A DNA stretch of 28,244 nucleotides, taken from contig CAJTXL010000034.1 in NCBI GenBank assembly GCA_910583525.1, positions 1 to 28,244 on the forward strand. Reading direction: 5' to 3'. This document shows positions 6,030 to 13,792 of this stretch, in pieces. Numbering within the stretch: the stretch's first letter is position 1; every line of letters starts with the position of its first letter. The position numbers and the translations under genes were made by a program. The notes under the pieces are model-generated. The model ran no database searches, had not been told where the DNA came from, and worked only from the letters and a program-made list of their open reading frames with translations. This stretch comes from an uncultured Muribaculaceae bacterium. Lineage in GTDB: Bacteria; Bacteroidota; Bacteroidia; Bacteroidales; Muribaculaceae.

Positions 6030-8600
6030 TTATTTGGCGGTGTCCGGCTCAAGGAGCTGTCCGGCGCCGGCTTTTAGCAGATGTGTCACAATTTTGGCCT
6101 GGTCGGTGTCGTAGTCGACAATGATTTCATCGCCGGCCTCGGCTGTAGAGGAGAGCAGCAACTCGGCCAATTCGTCTTCGAGATATTTCTGTATGGCGCG
6201 TTTCAGCGGACGGGCTCCGAACTGTACGTCGCAGCCTTTCGACGCTATGAAGTTTTTTGCTTCGTCGCTGAGGGTGATGGTATATCCCATAGCGCCGAGA
6301 CGTTTGTAGAAACCGGCGAGTTCGATGTCGATGATTTTGAAAATCGCGTCACGGTCGAGGGTGTCGAATATCACCACATCGTCGATTCGGTTCAGAAACT
6401 CAGGAGAGAACGCTTTGTTGAGCGCTTTTGAGAGTACACCGTGCGAGTAGTCGCGGTCGACTTCGCGTGTGTTGAAACCTACGCCCGACCCGAACTCTTT
6501 CAGTTGCCGGGTGCCGACATTCGAGGTCATTATTATTATGGTGTTCTTGAAGTCGATGCGCCGGCCGAGGCTGTCGGTGAGACGCCCTTCGTCCATCACC
6601 TGCAGCAGCAGGTTGAACACGTCGGGGTGTGCCTTTTCGATTTCGTCGAGCAACACAACCGAATACGGGTGGCGCCTTACGCGTTCGGTGAGCTGACCGC
6701 CTTCTTCATAGCCGACATATCCCGGAGGTGCGCCGATTAACCTCGACACGCTGAATTTTTCCATATATTCGCTCATGTCGATGCGTATGAGGGTGTCGGC
6801 GCTGTCGAACAGATATTCGGCGAGTTTTTTCGCCAGATGTGTTTTGCCTACGCCGGTAGGGCCGAGGAACATGAAAGTGCCGATTGGCTTGTTGGGGTCT
6901 TTCAGTCCGAGACGGTTGCGTTGTATGGCTTTTACAATTTTGTCGATAGCGTTGTCTTGTCCGATTATGGCGCGGCGGAGAGTCGGCGCCATCTCAAGGA
7001 GACGCAGTCCTTCGGCCTGCGCAATCCGCTGTACGGGCACGCCCGTCATCATTGCGACCACTTCTGCAACTTTGTCGGCATCGACGGTCTCGCGGTTTGC
7101 TTCCATCTGCTTCTCCCAGTCTTTGCGTGCTTTTTCAAGTTCGGCGTTCAATCGGGCGGCTTCGTCGCGCAGGCGTGTTGCCTCGGCAAAATCGTGGCGT
7201 TGCGCTGCTGCGGTTTTGGCCTCCTGTGTCGATGCAAGTTCTGTTTCAAGTTCTTCGATGCCGGTCGGAACTGAGATGTTCGATATGCGTACCCTTGAGC
7301 CGGCTTCGTCGAGAGCGTCGATGGCCTTGTCCGGGAAATTTCGGTCGGAGATATACCTGTCGGTAAGCTTTACGCATGCGTCGAGAGCCTCCGGAGTGTA
7401 TGTCACTCCATGATGGGCTTCATATTTCGGTTTGATGTTGTTCAGTATGACAAGAGTCTCTTCGGCAGTGGTCGGCTCTACCATCACTTTTTGGAAACGA
7501 CGCTCGAGGGCTCCGTCCTTTTCGATGTTTACGCGGTATTCGTCGAGTGTCGTGGCACCGATACATTGTATTTCGCCACGGGCCAATGCCGGTTTGAGCA
7601 TGTTGGCCGCGTCCATCGAGCCTGAAGCGTTGCCGGCGCCCACTATCGTGTGGATTTCGTCGATGAAAAGAATCACGTCGGTGTTCTTGGTGAGCTCGTT
7701 GAGTATGGCTTTGATGCGCTCTTCGAATTCACCCCGGTATTTGGTCCCGGCGACTATCGAAGCCATGTCGAGCGACACGACGCGCTTGTCGAACAGTGTC
7801 CGCGAAACTTTGCGCTGCGTTATGCGCAGCGCCAGGCCCTCTACGATGGCCGATTTGCCTACACCCGGTTCGCCGATGAGCACGGGGTTGTTTTTTTTGC
7901 GCCGGCTCAGGATTTGAGCGAGGCGTTCGATTTCTGTTTCACGTCCGACAACAGGATCAAGGCGCCCTTCTCTGGCAGCCCGGGTCATGTCGTTTCCGAA
8001 CTTGTCAAGCATAGGAGTGTCGGCGGTGCGCCCTCCGGGACGTCTGAATTTTTGTCCGGCGGCGTTTTTGTTTGGGTCGGACGGTTCTTCGGCCTTGTCT
8101 CCGTCGGCAGGCGACATGTCGGCGTCCATTGTAGGGGTAGCGCTGTCGGGCTGCATGTCGGCTTTGAGCATTCGCAGCAGTACGTCGTATTCGATTCCTG
8201 CACTGAAGAATGGTGCGAAAGCGCCCATCGATTTCACTTCTTTGTTGTGGAACAGAGAGAGAAGCAGATGCTCTACATCGACAAGTTCGGCTTTCAGGTA
8301 GCGCGCTTCTATTATGGCGAGCTTGATTATGAGGGTTATTATGCGGTTGTAATAGTCGGCACTGCGGTCTTCGGTGACAGAAGGCTCATATAGGGCCATG
8401 TCGAGGTCGGCCTTCAGTTCGGCGAGCCTGTCGGCGCCCACAACACGCTCCATCAGCTCGGCAGAGCGGGTGTCGGGCTTTGCCAGTTCGAGCAGAAGGT
8501 GTGCCGGCATTATGAAAGGATTGTTATGGCTTGTGCACTGTGTGCGGAGACGTTCGATAAGCTCCTGTGCATCTTTGGTGTATTTTTGGTTATTTTCCAT
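6030..8600 (-). CDS. clpC: ClpC-type AAA+ ATPase, Clp protease regulatory subunit
   Basis: Protein of 856 aa. The order is Clp N-terminal domain (about 1-150), an acidic/polar linker, AAA module 1 (Walker A GEPGVGKS at 243-250, Walker B ending in DE at about 314), a coiled middle with a UVR-like motif (about 455-495), then AAA module 2 (Walker A GPTGVGKT at 580-587, Walker B VVLLDEIEKAH). The UVR-type middle is typical of ClpC rather than ClpB. A VGF tripeptide in the second module fits the ClpP-docking loop. It unfolds proteins for ClpP. The ATG at 8600 is preferred over a TTG at 8615. It heads the clpC-cca operon, with a sigma-54-like promoter about 50 nt upstream. Confidence 0.95.
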   Translation of the reverse strand: MENNQKYTKDAQELIERLRTQCTSHNNPFIMPAHLLLELAKPDTRSAELMERVVGADRLAELKADLDMALYEPSVTEDRSADYYNRIITLIIKLAIIEARYLKAELVDVEHLLLSLFHNKEVKSMGAFAPFFSAGIEYDVLLRMLKADMQPDSATPTMDADMSPADGDKAEEPSDPNKNAAGQKFRRPGGRTADTPMLDKFGNDMTRAAREGRLDPVVGRETEIERLAQILSRRKKNNPVLIGEPGVGKSAIVEGLALRITQRKVSRTLFDKRVVSLDMASIVAGTKYRGEFEERIKAILNELTKNTDVILFIDEIHTIVGAGNASGSMDAANMLKPALARGEIQCIGATTLDEYRVNIEKDGALERRFQKVMVEPTTAEETLVILNNIKPKYEAHHGVTYTPEALDACVKLTDRYISDRNFPDKAIDALDEAGSRVRISNISVPTGIEELETELASTQEAKTAAAQRHDFAEATRLRDEAARLNAELEKARKDWEKQMEANRETVDADKVAEVVAMMTGVPVQRIAQAEGLRLLEMAPTLRRAIIGQDNAIDKIVKAIQRNRLGLKDPNKPIGTFMFLGPTGVGKTHLAKKLAEYLFDSADTLIRIDMSEYMEKFSVSRLIGAPPGYVGYEEGGQLTERVRRHPYSVVLLDEIEKAHPDVFNLLLQVMDEGRLTDSLGRRIDFKNTIIIMTSNVGTRQLKEFGSGVGFNTREVDRDYSHGVLSKALNKAFSPEFLNRIDDVVIFDTLDRDAIFKIIDIELAGFYKRLGAMGYTITLSDEAKNFIASKGCDVQFGARPLKRAIQKYLEDELAELLLSSTAEAGDEIIVDYDTDQAKIVTHLLKAGAGQLLEPDTAK

Positions 8601-8646
8601 ATGTCGTTTTTGCAATGGCAGAGGAGAGTGCTGCCGTGATGAATTA

Positions 8647-8664
8647 ACGCAATAATCGTGCCAA
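8647..8664 (-). promoter_or_regulatory. Candidate sigma-54 (RpoN) promoter of clpC-cca
   Basis: On the minus strand the sequence reads TTGGCACG, four bases, TTGC. It matches the sigma-54 consensus (TTGGCACR-N4-TTGCW) at all but the last base, with GG (8661-8662) and GC (8649-8650) exactly 10 bases apart. The predicted start site near 8637 leaves a leader of about 37 nt. No good TAnnTTTG box was found in this leader region. The match is seen in the sequence; its use is inferred. Confidence 0.6.
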
Positions 8665-8774
8665 AATTGCAGTTGCTTGTTCTAATAATATATAAAAGGA
8701 TTTAAGCGCACGATTGTTTGCCTCTTTTCGAATTATTTCGACCTTTAGACTAATGTCTGTGGCGAAAAAAGTAG

Positions 8775-8782
8775 TACCTTTG
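8775..8782 (+). promoter_or_regulatory. -7 element (TACCTTTG) of the amidase operon
   Basis: Exact TAnnTTTG match on the + strand, 27 nt before the ATG at 8810. No clear -33 TTTG lies at the right distance. It is placed inside an upstream extension of the reading frame, which supports the shorter protein start. Confidence 0.6.
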
Positions 8783-8809
8783 CATCTTGAAGACAAAAAA
8801 GACGTCGAT

Positions 8810-9607
8810 ATGATTTTTAAGCATACTCCGGCTCTATTGTTTGCCGCCGCTGTCCTTATGATGACGGTCGAGTTGGCATATGCGTCGGAGAAAGCCGATT
8901 TCGTGTTGGCTTTGGACGCCGGCCATGGAGGCCGCGACCTTGGTTGCCGCAGCGGCTCCAATCTTGAAAAAAATATAACACTCGATGTCGCCAAACGTCT
9001 TCGCAAGCTTGTCGACAAGGCATATGGCGACAGTGTAAAAGTGGTCATGACGCGCGACACTGATGTTTTTGTTCCTCTCGGCCGACGTGCATCTGTAGCC
9101 AACGACGCTCAGGCCGACCTGTTCATATCGATACATGTCAATTCGGTAGACCGCCGTACAAAAGGGCGCAGCAGCATTCATGGCGCATCGGTCTATACCG
9201 TAGGCCTTCATAAGTCTGAGGCTAACCTTGCCGTTGCCATGCGCGAGAATGCCGTAATCGAACTTGAAGAAGACTATTCGGAGAAATATCAGGGTTTCGA
9301 CCCGTCGTCGTCGGAGTCATATATAATATTCGAGCTTGGACAGAACCACAACATGGCACAGAGCATCGATTTTGCATCGAAGGCTCAGTCGGAGCTTATT
9401 GCCACGGCAGGGCGTGCCGACAAAGGTGTGCGTCAGGCCGGTTTCCTTGTGCTTTGGGCAACTAAGATGCCGGCCGTACTTGTAGAACTTGACTTCATAT
9501 GCAATCCCGAGGCTGAACGTTTCCTGGCGTCGGACAAGGGGCGCGACAAATGTGCCAAGGCGCTTTTCAATGCTTTCAAAAGCTATCGTAAAACACTTAG
9601 TAAGTAA
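8810..9607 (+). CDS. N-acetylmuramoyl-L-alanine amidase (Amidase_3 family)
   Basis: Protein of 265 aa. An N-terminal hydrophobic signal sequence (about residues 5-25, ending near AYAS) directs it to the periplasm. There it would cut the bond between muramic acid and the stem peptide, as in daughter-cell separation. Zinc-site motifs are visible: LDAGHGGRD with H39, LEKNITLDVAKRL with the Glu ligand, LFISIHVNSVD with the second His, and a C-terminal VLVELDFICNPEA carrying the catalytic Glu. ATG 8810 is chosen because the frame upstream contains the promoter. It begins a + strand cluster with the MCE protein gene, 18 nt apart, both acting in the envelope. Confidence 0.93.
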   Translation: MIFKHTPALLFAAAVLMMTVELAYASEKADFVLALDAGHGGRDLGCRSGSNLEKNITLDVAKRLRKLVDKAYGDSVKVVMTRDTDVFVPLGRRASVANDAQADLFISIHVNSVDRRTKGRSSIHGASVYTVGLHKSEANLAVAMRENAVIELEEDYSEKYQGFDPSSSESYIIFELGQNHNMAQSIDFASKAQSELIATAGRADKGVRQAGFLVLWATKMPAVLVELDFICNPEAERFLASDKGRDKCAKALFNAFKSYRKTLSK

Positions 9608-9625
9608 CAACTGCAAAACAATAAG

Positions 9626-10528
9626 ATGAAATCTATCTTCCGCAAAGAAGTGCTCATAGGGGTACTTGTCATTTTGGCGCTGGCCATACTCTTCTTTGGA
9701 ATTAATTTTCTCAAAGGGGTCAATATATTCAAGGCTGCAAATTATTTTTATGCCACTTACTCCGATGTGGCAGGTCTCGCCCAGTCTGCGCCAGTTACCT
9801 TGAACGGCTACAAAATAGGAATTGTGAGGGAAATATCATACGACTATGAACGTCCGGGCAATATCACGGTCGAGCTTAGCCTTGACAAGAAGCTCCGGCT
9901 TCCGCGCGGTTCTAAAGCGGTCGTTGCCTGCGACATTCTCGGCACGGCTTCGGTAAATCTTGTTCTCGGCAATCCGGCCGATGGCTTCTATGCCGTAGGC
10001 GACACTGTCGAGAGTTCGACAAATCCGGGTATGCTTGCCGCTTTGTCAGACAATCTCATGCCGTCGGTCTCGGCTATTTTCCCGAAGATAGACACACTGC
10101 TGACGAGCCTTAATGCTATTGCCGCCAATCCGTCGCTTGCAAAGAGCCTCGACCGTCTCGACGATATAAGTTCCGAACTCGATGCCTCGCTCCGTTCGCT
10201 GCATAAAGTGATGGCGAGCCTCGGGCCGGTGAGCGCCGACCTGAAGAACATAACCGGCAATGTCGACAACATCACCTCAGACCTCGGCACCGTTTCGGGC
10301 AAACTTCGACAGACGCCTGTCGACAGCATTATGGCCGATTTGCAGACTACGGTCGCCAACCTCGAAGCCTTGTCGGCAAGTCTAAACAATCCTGATTCGT
10401 CGATAGGTAAACTCACCAACGACCCGGCGCTGTACGACAATATAAACGCCACGGTGGTGTCGCTCGACTCTCTGTTCAGCGACATCAAGCGTAATCCCAA
10501 ACGTTACATCAACATCAAGGTATTCTGA
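9626..10528 (+). CDS. MlaD/MCE family lipid-transport protein
   Basis: Protein of 300 aa. One N-terminal transmembrane helix (about residues 8-29) is followed by a single MCE domain (about 38-115, with VTLNGYKIGIVREI and RGSKAVVACDILGTASVNLVLG). A long helical, possibly coiled-coil C-terminal region follows, rich in Ser, Asp and Leu. MCE proteins form ring-shaped substrate-binding parts of ABC systems that move phospholipids between inner and outer membrane. No permease or ATPase partner gene lies next to it here. It follows the amidase by 18 nt and is probably in the same transcript. Confidence 0.9.
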   Translation: MKSIFRKEVLIGVLVILALAILFFGINFLKGVNIFKAANYFYATYSDVAGLAQSAPVTLNGYKIGIVREISYDYERPGNITVELSLDKKLRLPRGSKAVVACDILGTASVNLVLGNPADGFYAVGDTVESSTNPGMLAALSDNLMPSVSAIFPKIDTLLTSLNAIAANPSLAKSLDRLDDISSELDASLRSLHKVMASLGPVSADLKNITGNVDNITSDLGTVSGKLRQTPVDSIMADLQTTVANLEALSASLNNPDSSIGKLTNDPALYDNINATVVSLDSLFSDIKRNPKRYINIKVF

Positions 10529-10539
10529 TTGGCTGCGTG

Positions 10540-11385
10540 ATGACTGCCCATGCATCTGAAATTACGGCTCCTGAACAGCCCCGTCTGTGGAGGCTTGCCA
10601 TACAGCTTGAGCCGGGACTGTTTCGTGCGGTAATGTGGTCGACGGTAGAGGATGCGTCGTTAAGGCAGTTCTCAATTCCGCTCGACCCGACTCTCAGAGG
10701 GCACAAGGCGCTCGAAGAAGCCGTGTATGCGGCACCCGTGCTGCTGTCGGACTTCGCCCGTGTCGATGTTGTTGTGCGCACGTCCACATACATGGTGTTG
10801 CCCGGTGCTGTCGATGTTTCTGCGGCTCGAGACGCTCTCGTATATGCGTGTATTGTGGACAATGCTGACGCCGGTGAAGTCTTTGTCGACAAAATTTCGT
10901 CGGCCGATGTGTTGGTGGCATGGGCCTTGGACGCCGCTACTGCCGGTTTTCTTGCCCGTACGTTCCGCAATCCTGCCGTGCATTGCCATATCGCGCCATT
11001 GCTCCGCTATTTCAGCCGTAAGACTCTGCTTGGAAACTCAGGCAAACTTTATGCCCATATAAACGAGTGCGGAGGCCGCAGGGAGATAGACCTTATGGCT
11101 TTTGATGCCGAAGGTTCGCTTGCAATGGCCGCCACGCATACCGTAGGAGCAGATACCGACGTGTTGTACTATGTGTTTGCTTTTATGAAGCAGGCCGGCC
11201 TTGATGCCAGAAATGACGAACTTCTTATATGCGGACATCAGGCGACACGCGATGCCGTCATGCCTCTGTTGCGCCGTTATGCGGCATACGTAATGCCCGT
11301 CATATTCCCCTCTGCGGCATTCCGTGCAGGCCGTGACGCTCTGCAGGCTCCGTTTCCTTTAGTAATATTACCCTTATGCGAATAA
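10540..11385 (+). CDS. DUF3822 family protein
   Basis: Protein of 281 aa with no signal peptide or membrane helix. It resembles the Bacteroidota-specific DUF3822 family, which is commonly found directly before rsmD, as here. The fold is expected to resemble actin/ASKHA-like ATPases, from family knowledge only. ATG at 10540 and GTG at 10537 are adjacent and either could start it. The start lies 11 nt after the MCE gene stop, and the 3' end overlaps rsmD by 10 nt, so translation of the two is likely coupled. Function is unknown. Confidence 0.75.
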   Translation: MTAHASEITAPEQPRLWRLAIQLEPGLFRAVMWSTVEDASLRQFSIPLDPTLRGHKALEEAVYAAPVLLSDFARVDVVVRTSTYMVLPGAVDVSAARDALVYACIVDNADAGEVFVDKISSADVLVAWALDAATAGFLARTFRNPAVHCHIAPLLRYFSRKTLLGNSGKLYAHINECGGRREIDLMAFDAEGSLAMAATHTVGADTDVLYYVFAFMKQAGLDARNDELLICGHQATRDAVMPLLRRYAAYVMPVIFPSAAFRAGRDALQAPFPLVILPLCE

Positions 11386-11909
11386 TACGCGGAAAATATG
11401 GCCGCAGGCGTTTCGATGTTCCTGCCAATATCACTGCCAGGCCGACTACCGATTTTGCAAGAGAAAACATATTCAATGTCCTTGAGAACATTGTCGATTT
11501 CGACGGAAAGGACGCTCTTGACCTTTTTGCCGGAACCGGGGCGATAAGTTTCGAGTTCCTGTCGCGTGAATGCCGCCGCGTCACTGCGGTCGAGAAAGCT
11601 CCGACACAGCAGCGCTTTATCGAAAAAGTGGCACGGGAACTCGGCGCAGGCAATTTTACGCTTGTGAAGGGTGATGCCTTACGTTATGTAGCCGCTTCGC
11701 CGACCACTTTCGATATCATTTTTGCCGACCCTCCTTACGATATGGACGGCTTTGCCGAAATACCCGGCAAGATACTTTCGTCGGGGCTTGTGAAACCCGG
11801 TACAATCGTCATTGTCGAGCATAACCGCAAACACGATTTTTCGTCCTTGCCCGGTTTCAGGGAGCATAGGGCCTACGGGTCGGTCAATTTTTCGATTTTC
11901 GAGGTCTGA
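11376..11909 (+). CDS. rsmD: 16S rRNA (guanine(966)-N(2))-methyltransferase
   Basis: Protein of 177 aa, normal for RsmD. It methylates G966 of 16S rRNA using S-adenosylmethionine. The N-terminus MRIIRGKYGRRRF and the RPTTDFARENIFNVL segment are family hallmarks. ALDLFAGTGAISFE is the SAM-binding motif I and FADPPYD is the catalytic motif IV. It starts inside the end of the DUF3822 gene (10-nt overlap). It converges on miaB with only 9 nt between the stop codons and no hairpin between them, so the two transcripts may overlap. Confidence 0.95.
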   Translation: MRIIRGKYGRRRFDVPANITARPTTDFARENIFNVLENIVDFDGKDALDLFAGTGAISFEFLSRECRRVTAVEKAPTQQRFIEKVARELGAGNFTLVKGDALRYVAASPTTFDIIFADPPYDMDGFAEIPGKILSSGLVKPGTIVIVEHNRKHDFSSLPGFREHRAYGSVNFSIFEV

Positions 11910-11918
11910 GCGTAGTTC

Positions 11919-13268
11919 TCAGACAAGTTCGCAAATCAGCGTGGCCGAGCTCGACGAGACTACGCGCACTTTTACCGTTTCGCCCACTTTGGCATTGCCT
12001 CGGGGGAACACTGCCGTTTTGTTTTGGCTTGTCCGTCCTACCATCTGTTCTTTGCTGCGCTTTGCAACGCCTTCGACCAAAACCTCGAACTCGCGACCCA
12101 CGTCGCGGCGGTTCGACTCTGCCGAAAGTTCATTCTGTAGCGCTATCATGCGGTTGAGGCGTTCGATTTTGACATCTTCGGCTATGTTGTCGGGCATCGT
12201 GCGCGAAGCCAGTGTACCCGGCCGCTCCGAGTATTTGAACATGAAAGCCGAGTCGAAGCCTACGGTTCGCATAAGGTCGAGAGTATCCTGAAAGTCTTCT
12301 TCGCTTTCGTCGTGGAAGCCGGTAAAGAGGTCGGTCGATATTCCGCAGTCGGGAATGGCTTTCCGTATTGCCTCTATGCGTCCGAGGTACCACTCGCGGG
12401 TATATTTGCGGTTCATGGCCGCAAGCACCTTGTTGCTGCCGCTCTGCACCGGCAAGTGGATATGGCGACATATGTTCGGGTGCGACGCTATGGCTGCGAT
12501 GGTGTCGTCGCTCATGTCTTTGGGGTGGGATGTGGTGAAGCGTATCCTCATGTCGGGGGCGGCTTCGGCTACCGATGCCAACAACGAGGCGAAATCGACG
12601 GCGACGTCGGCTCCGTCGGGCGTAAAACAATAGCTGTTGACATTTTGCCCTAAAAGCGTCACTTCTTTAAATCCGCGTGAGCGCAAATCGGCAAGTTCGC
12701 GCAGTATGCTGTCGACGGGACGGCTGCGTTCGCGCCCTCGCGTATAAGGTACGATGCAGTAGGAGCAGAAATTGTTGCATCCGCGCATGATGCTGATATA
12801 TCCCGATACGTTCTGCCCCGGTATACGTGCCGGAACGACGTCGCGGTAGGTTTCGGTTGTGCTAAGCTCTACGTTTACGGCCATCTCTCCGGCTTCAGCC
12901 GAAGCAAACAGCGCCGGAAGGTCGAGGTATGCGTCGGGCCCTGCCACGAGGTCGGCCCCGTGCTTTTCGACGAGTTCTCCGCGCACGCGTTCGGCCATAC
13001 AGCCGATTATGCCTATTATCAGCCGCTTGTCTTTATGCTTGCGGCGCACTGCGTTCAATGCCTGCAGGCGTGCCACGATTTTCTGCTCGGCATTGTCGCG
13101 GATTGAGCATGTGTTGAGCAGAACAGCATCGGCAGTCTCTATGCTGTCGGAGAGTGTGTATCCGGCCATCTCCATGATGGCGGCTACGACTTCGCTGTCG
13201 GCGACGTTCATCTGGCAGCCGTAGGTTTCGATATATAGACGCTTGGGCGCTTGTGTGTTATTTTCCAT
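11919..13268 (-). CDS. miaB: tRNA-2-methylthio-N6-dimethylallyladenosine synthase
   Basis: Protein of 449 aa, a radical-SAM methylthiotransferase that adds the 2-methylthio group to i6A37 of tRNA. All cluster ligands are present. The N-terminal UPF0004 domain has C18 (ETYGCQMN), C54 (LNTCSIR) and C90 (GCMAER). The radical-SAM CxxxCxxC is C164, C168, C171 (RGCNNFCSYC). The C-terminal ~70 residues fit a TRAM domain. ETYGCQMN and the overall length favour MiaB over RimO or MtaB. The ATG at 13268 faces a divergent + strand gene across a 133-nt promoter region. No confident promoter for miaB was found there; a TAnnTTTG match at 13385-13392 (minus) lacks a -33 box. Confidence 0.96.
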   Translation of the reverse strand: MENNTQAPKRLYIETYGCQMNVADSEVVAAIMEMAGYTLSDSIETADAVLLNTCSIRDNAEQKIVARLQALNAVRRKHKDKRLIIGIIGCMAERVRGELVEKHGADLVAGPDAYLDLPALFASAEAGEMAVNVELSTTETYRDVVPARIPGQNVSGYISIMRGCNNFCSYCIVPYTRGRERSRPVDSILRELADLRSRGFKEVTLLGQNVNSYCFTPDGADVAVDFASLLASVAEAAPDMRIRFTTSHPKDMSDDTIAAIASHPNICRHIHLPVQSGSNKVLAAMNRKYTREWYLGRIEAIRKAIPDCGISTDLFTGFHDESEEDFQDTLDLMRTVGFDSAFMFKYSERPGTLASRTMPDNIAEDVKIERLNRMIALQNELSAESNRRDVGREFEVLVEGVAKRSKEQMVGRTSQNKTAVFPRGNAKVGETVKVRVVSSSSATLICELV

Positions 13269-13275
13269 ATGCTTG

Positions 13276-13309
13276 AATTTGCTTTTGCGCTCGCTTATTC
13301 GTATTTTTG
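13276..13309 (+). repeat. 34-bp direct repeat, copy A (second promoter copy)
   Basis: Identical over 34 bp to 13349-13382, 73 bp further on. It contains TTTG (13278-13281), a 20-bp spacer and TATTTTTG (13302-13309), so it is itself a complete promoter. It lies 7 bp upstream of the miaB start codon. It lacks the CTCGGC and CAAAT-dyad part seen before the other copy. Confidence 0.85.
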
Positions 13310-13331
13310 GCTTCCGCCTTAAATACTCATA

Positions 13332-13383
13332 CTCGGCAAAATCAAATAAATTTGCTTTTGCGCTCGCTTATTCGTATTTTTGC
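13332..13383 (+). promoter_or_regulatory. Extended promoter element of the small membrane protein gene (copy 2 of the ~53-bp motif)
   Basis: Contains TTTG (-33, 13351-13354), a 20-bp spacer and TATTTTTG (-7, 13375-13382), 19 nt before the GTG start at 13402. It aligns with the minus-strand element at 4527-4580 over its whole length, including the CTCGGC start and the CAAAT-AA-ATTTG dyad at 13344-13355. Confidence 0.8.
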
Positions 13384-13401
13384 ACAAAATTACAAAAAAA
13401 A

Positions 13402-13743
13402 GTGGATACTGATTTCATTGCCGCGATTGTTGCCGTGCTTATCGGTGCATTTATTACCTGGGCTGAAAAGAGCATGGGTAAGCGCCGTAATGCAAAAAGC
13501 GCTGTGGAACAGCGTCCGCAACGCGGTATCCTTTCGGTCGAAGAGTCTATTGACAAGGCTCCCGAAGCGAAAAAATCTGAGCATGTCGTCTCGGAAAAAC
13601 ATTTGAAGCAGCCGGTAGCAGAAAAGCCTGAAAACTTCATTGCCGATGCCAAGCCGGTTCCGCCCAAAGGTTTGTCGCCTCTCGACAGGGATAAACTGCG
13701 TGATGCCGTCATCTGGGGCGAGATACTCAAACGTAAATTCTGA
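13402..13743 (+). CDS. Small single-pass membrane protein, function unknown
   Basis: Protein of 113 aa. A hydrophobic helix (DFIAAIVAVLIGAFITWA, about residues 4-20) is followed by a basic patch (KRRNAK). A charged, Pro/Lys/Glu-rich, probably disordered middle comes next, then a conserved-looking C-terminus ending LRDAVIWGEILKRKF. I do not recognise a named family, though short Bacteroidales proteins with this kind of tail occur. GTG at 13402 is chosen because it directly follows the promoter and an A-rich leader; the first in-frame ATG after it would remove the membrane helix. The frame stays open upstream but runs through the promoter repeats. It lies 49 nt before the CoA-transferase gene. 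Confidence 0.65.
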   Translation: MDTDFIAAIVAVLIGAFITWAEKSMGKRRNAKSAVEQRPQRGILSVEESIDKAPEAKKSEHVVSEKHLKQPVAEKPENFIADAKPVPPKGLSPLDRDKLRDAVIWGEILKRKF

Positions 13744-13792
13744 AAAAGACCTTAATCAAGAAAACCATATATCATTATTGCATTATACAAAA

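Noticed and set aside
7650..8393. 247-codon + strand frame opposite clpC
   Set aside because: Mirror of clpC codons with no recognisable motif or promoter.
8701..8720. Second sigma-54-like site facing the amidase (GCACG...TTTGC)
   Set aside because: The spacing between the two blocks is one base too long and the GG is absent, so it does not meet the consensus.
8714..8809. Upstream extension of the amidase gene (32 more codons)
   Set aside because: It contains the TACCTTTG promoter element and would bury the signal peptide; the shorter start is more plausible.
13385..13392. TAATTTTG on the minus strand as miaB promoter
   Set aside because: No TTTG at 19-21 bp and it would give a leader of over 100 nt running through both promoter repeats; too weak to list.
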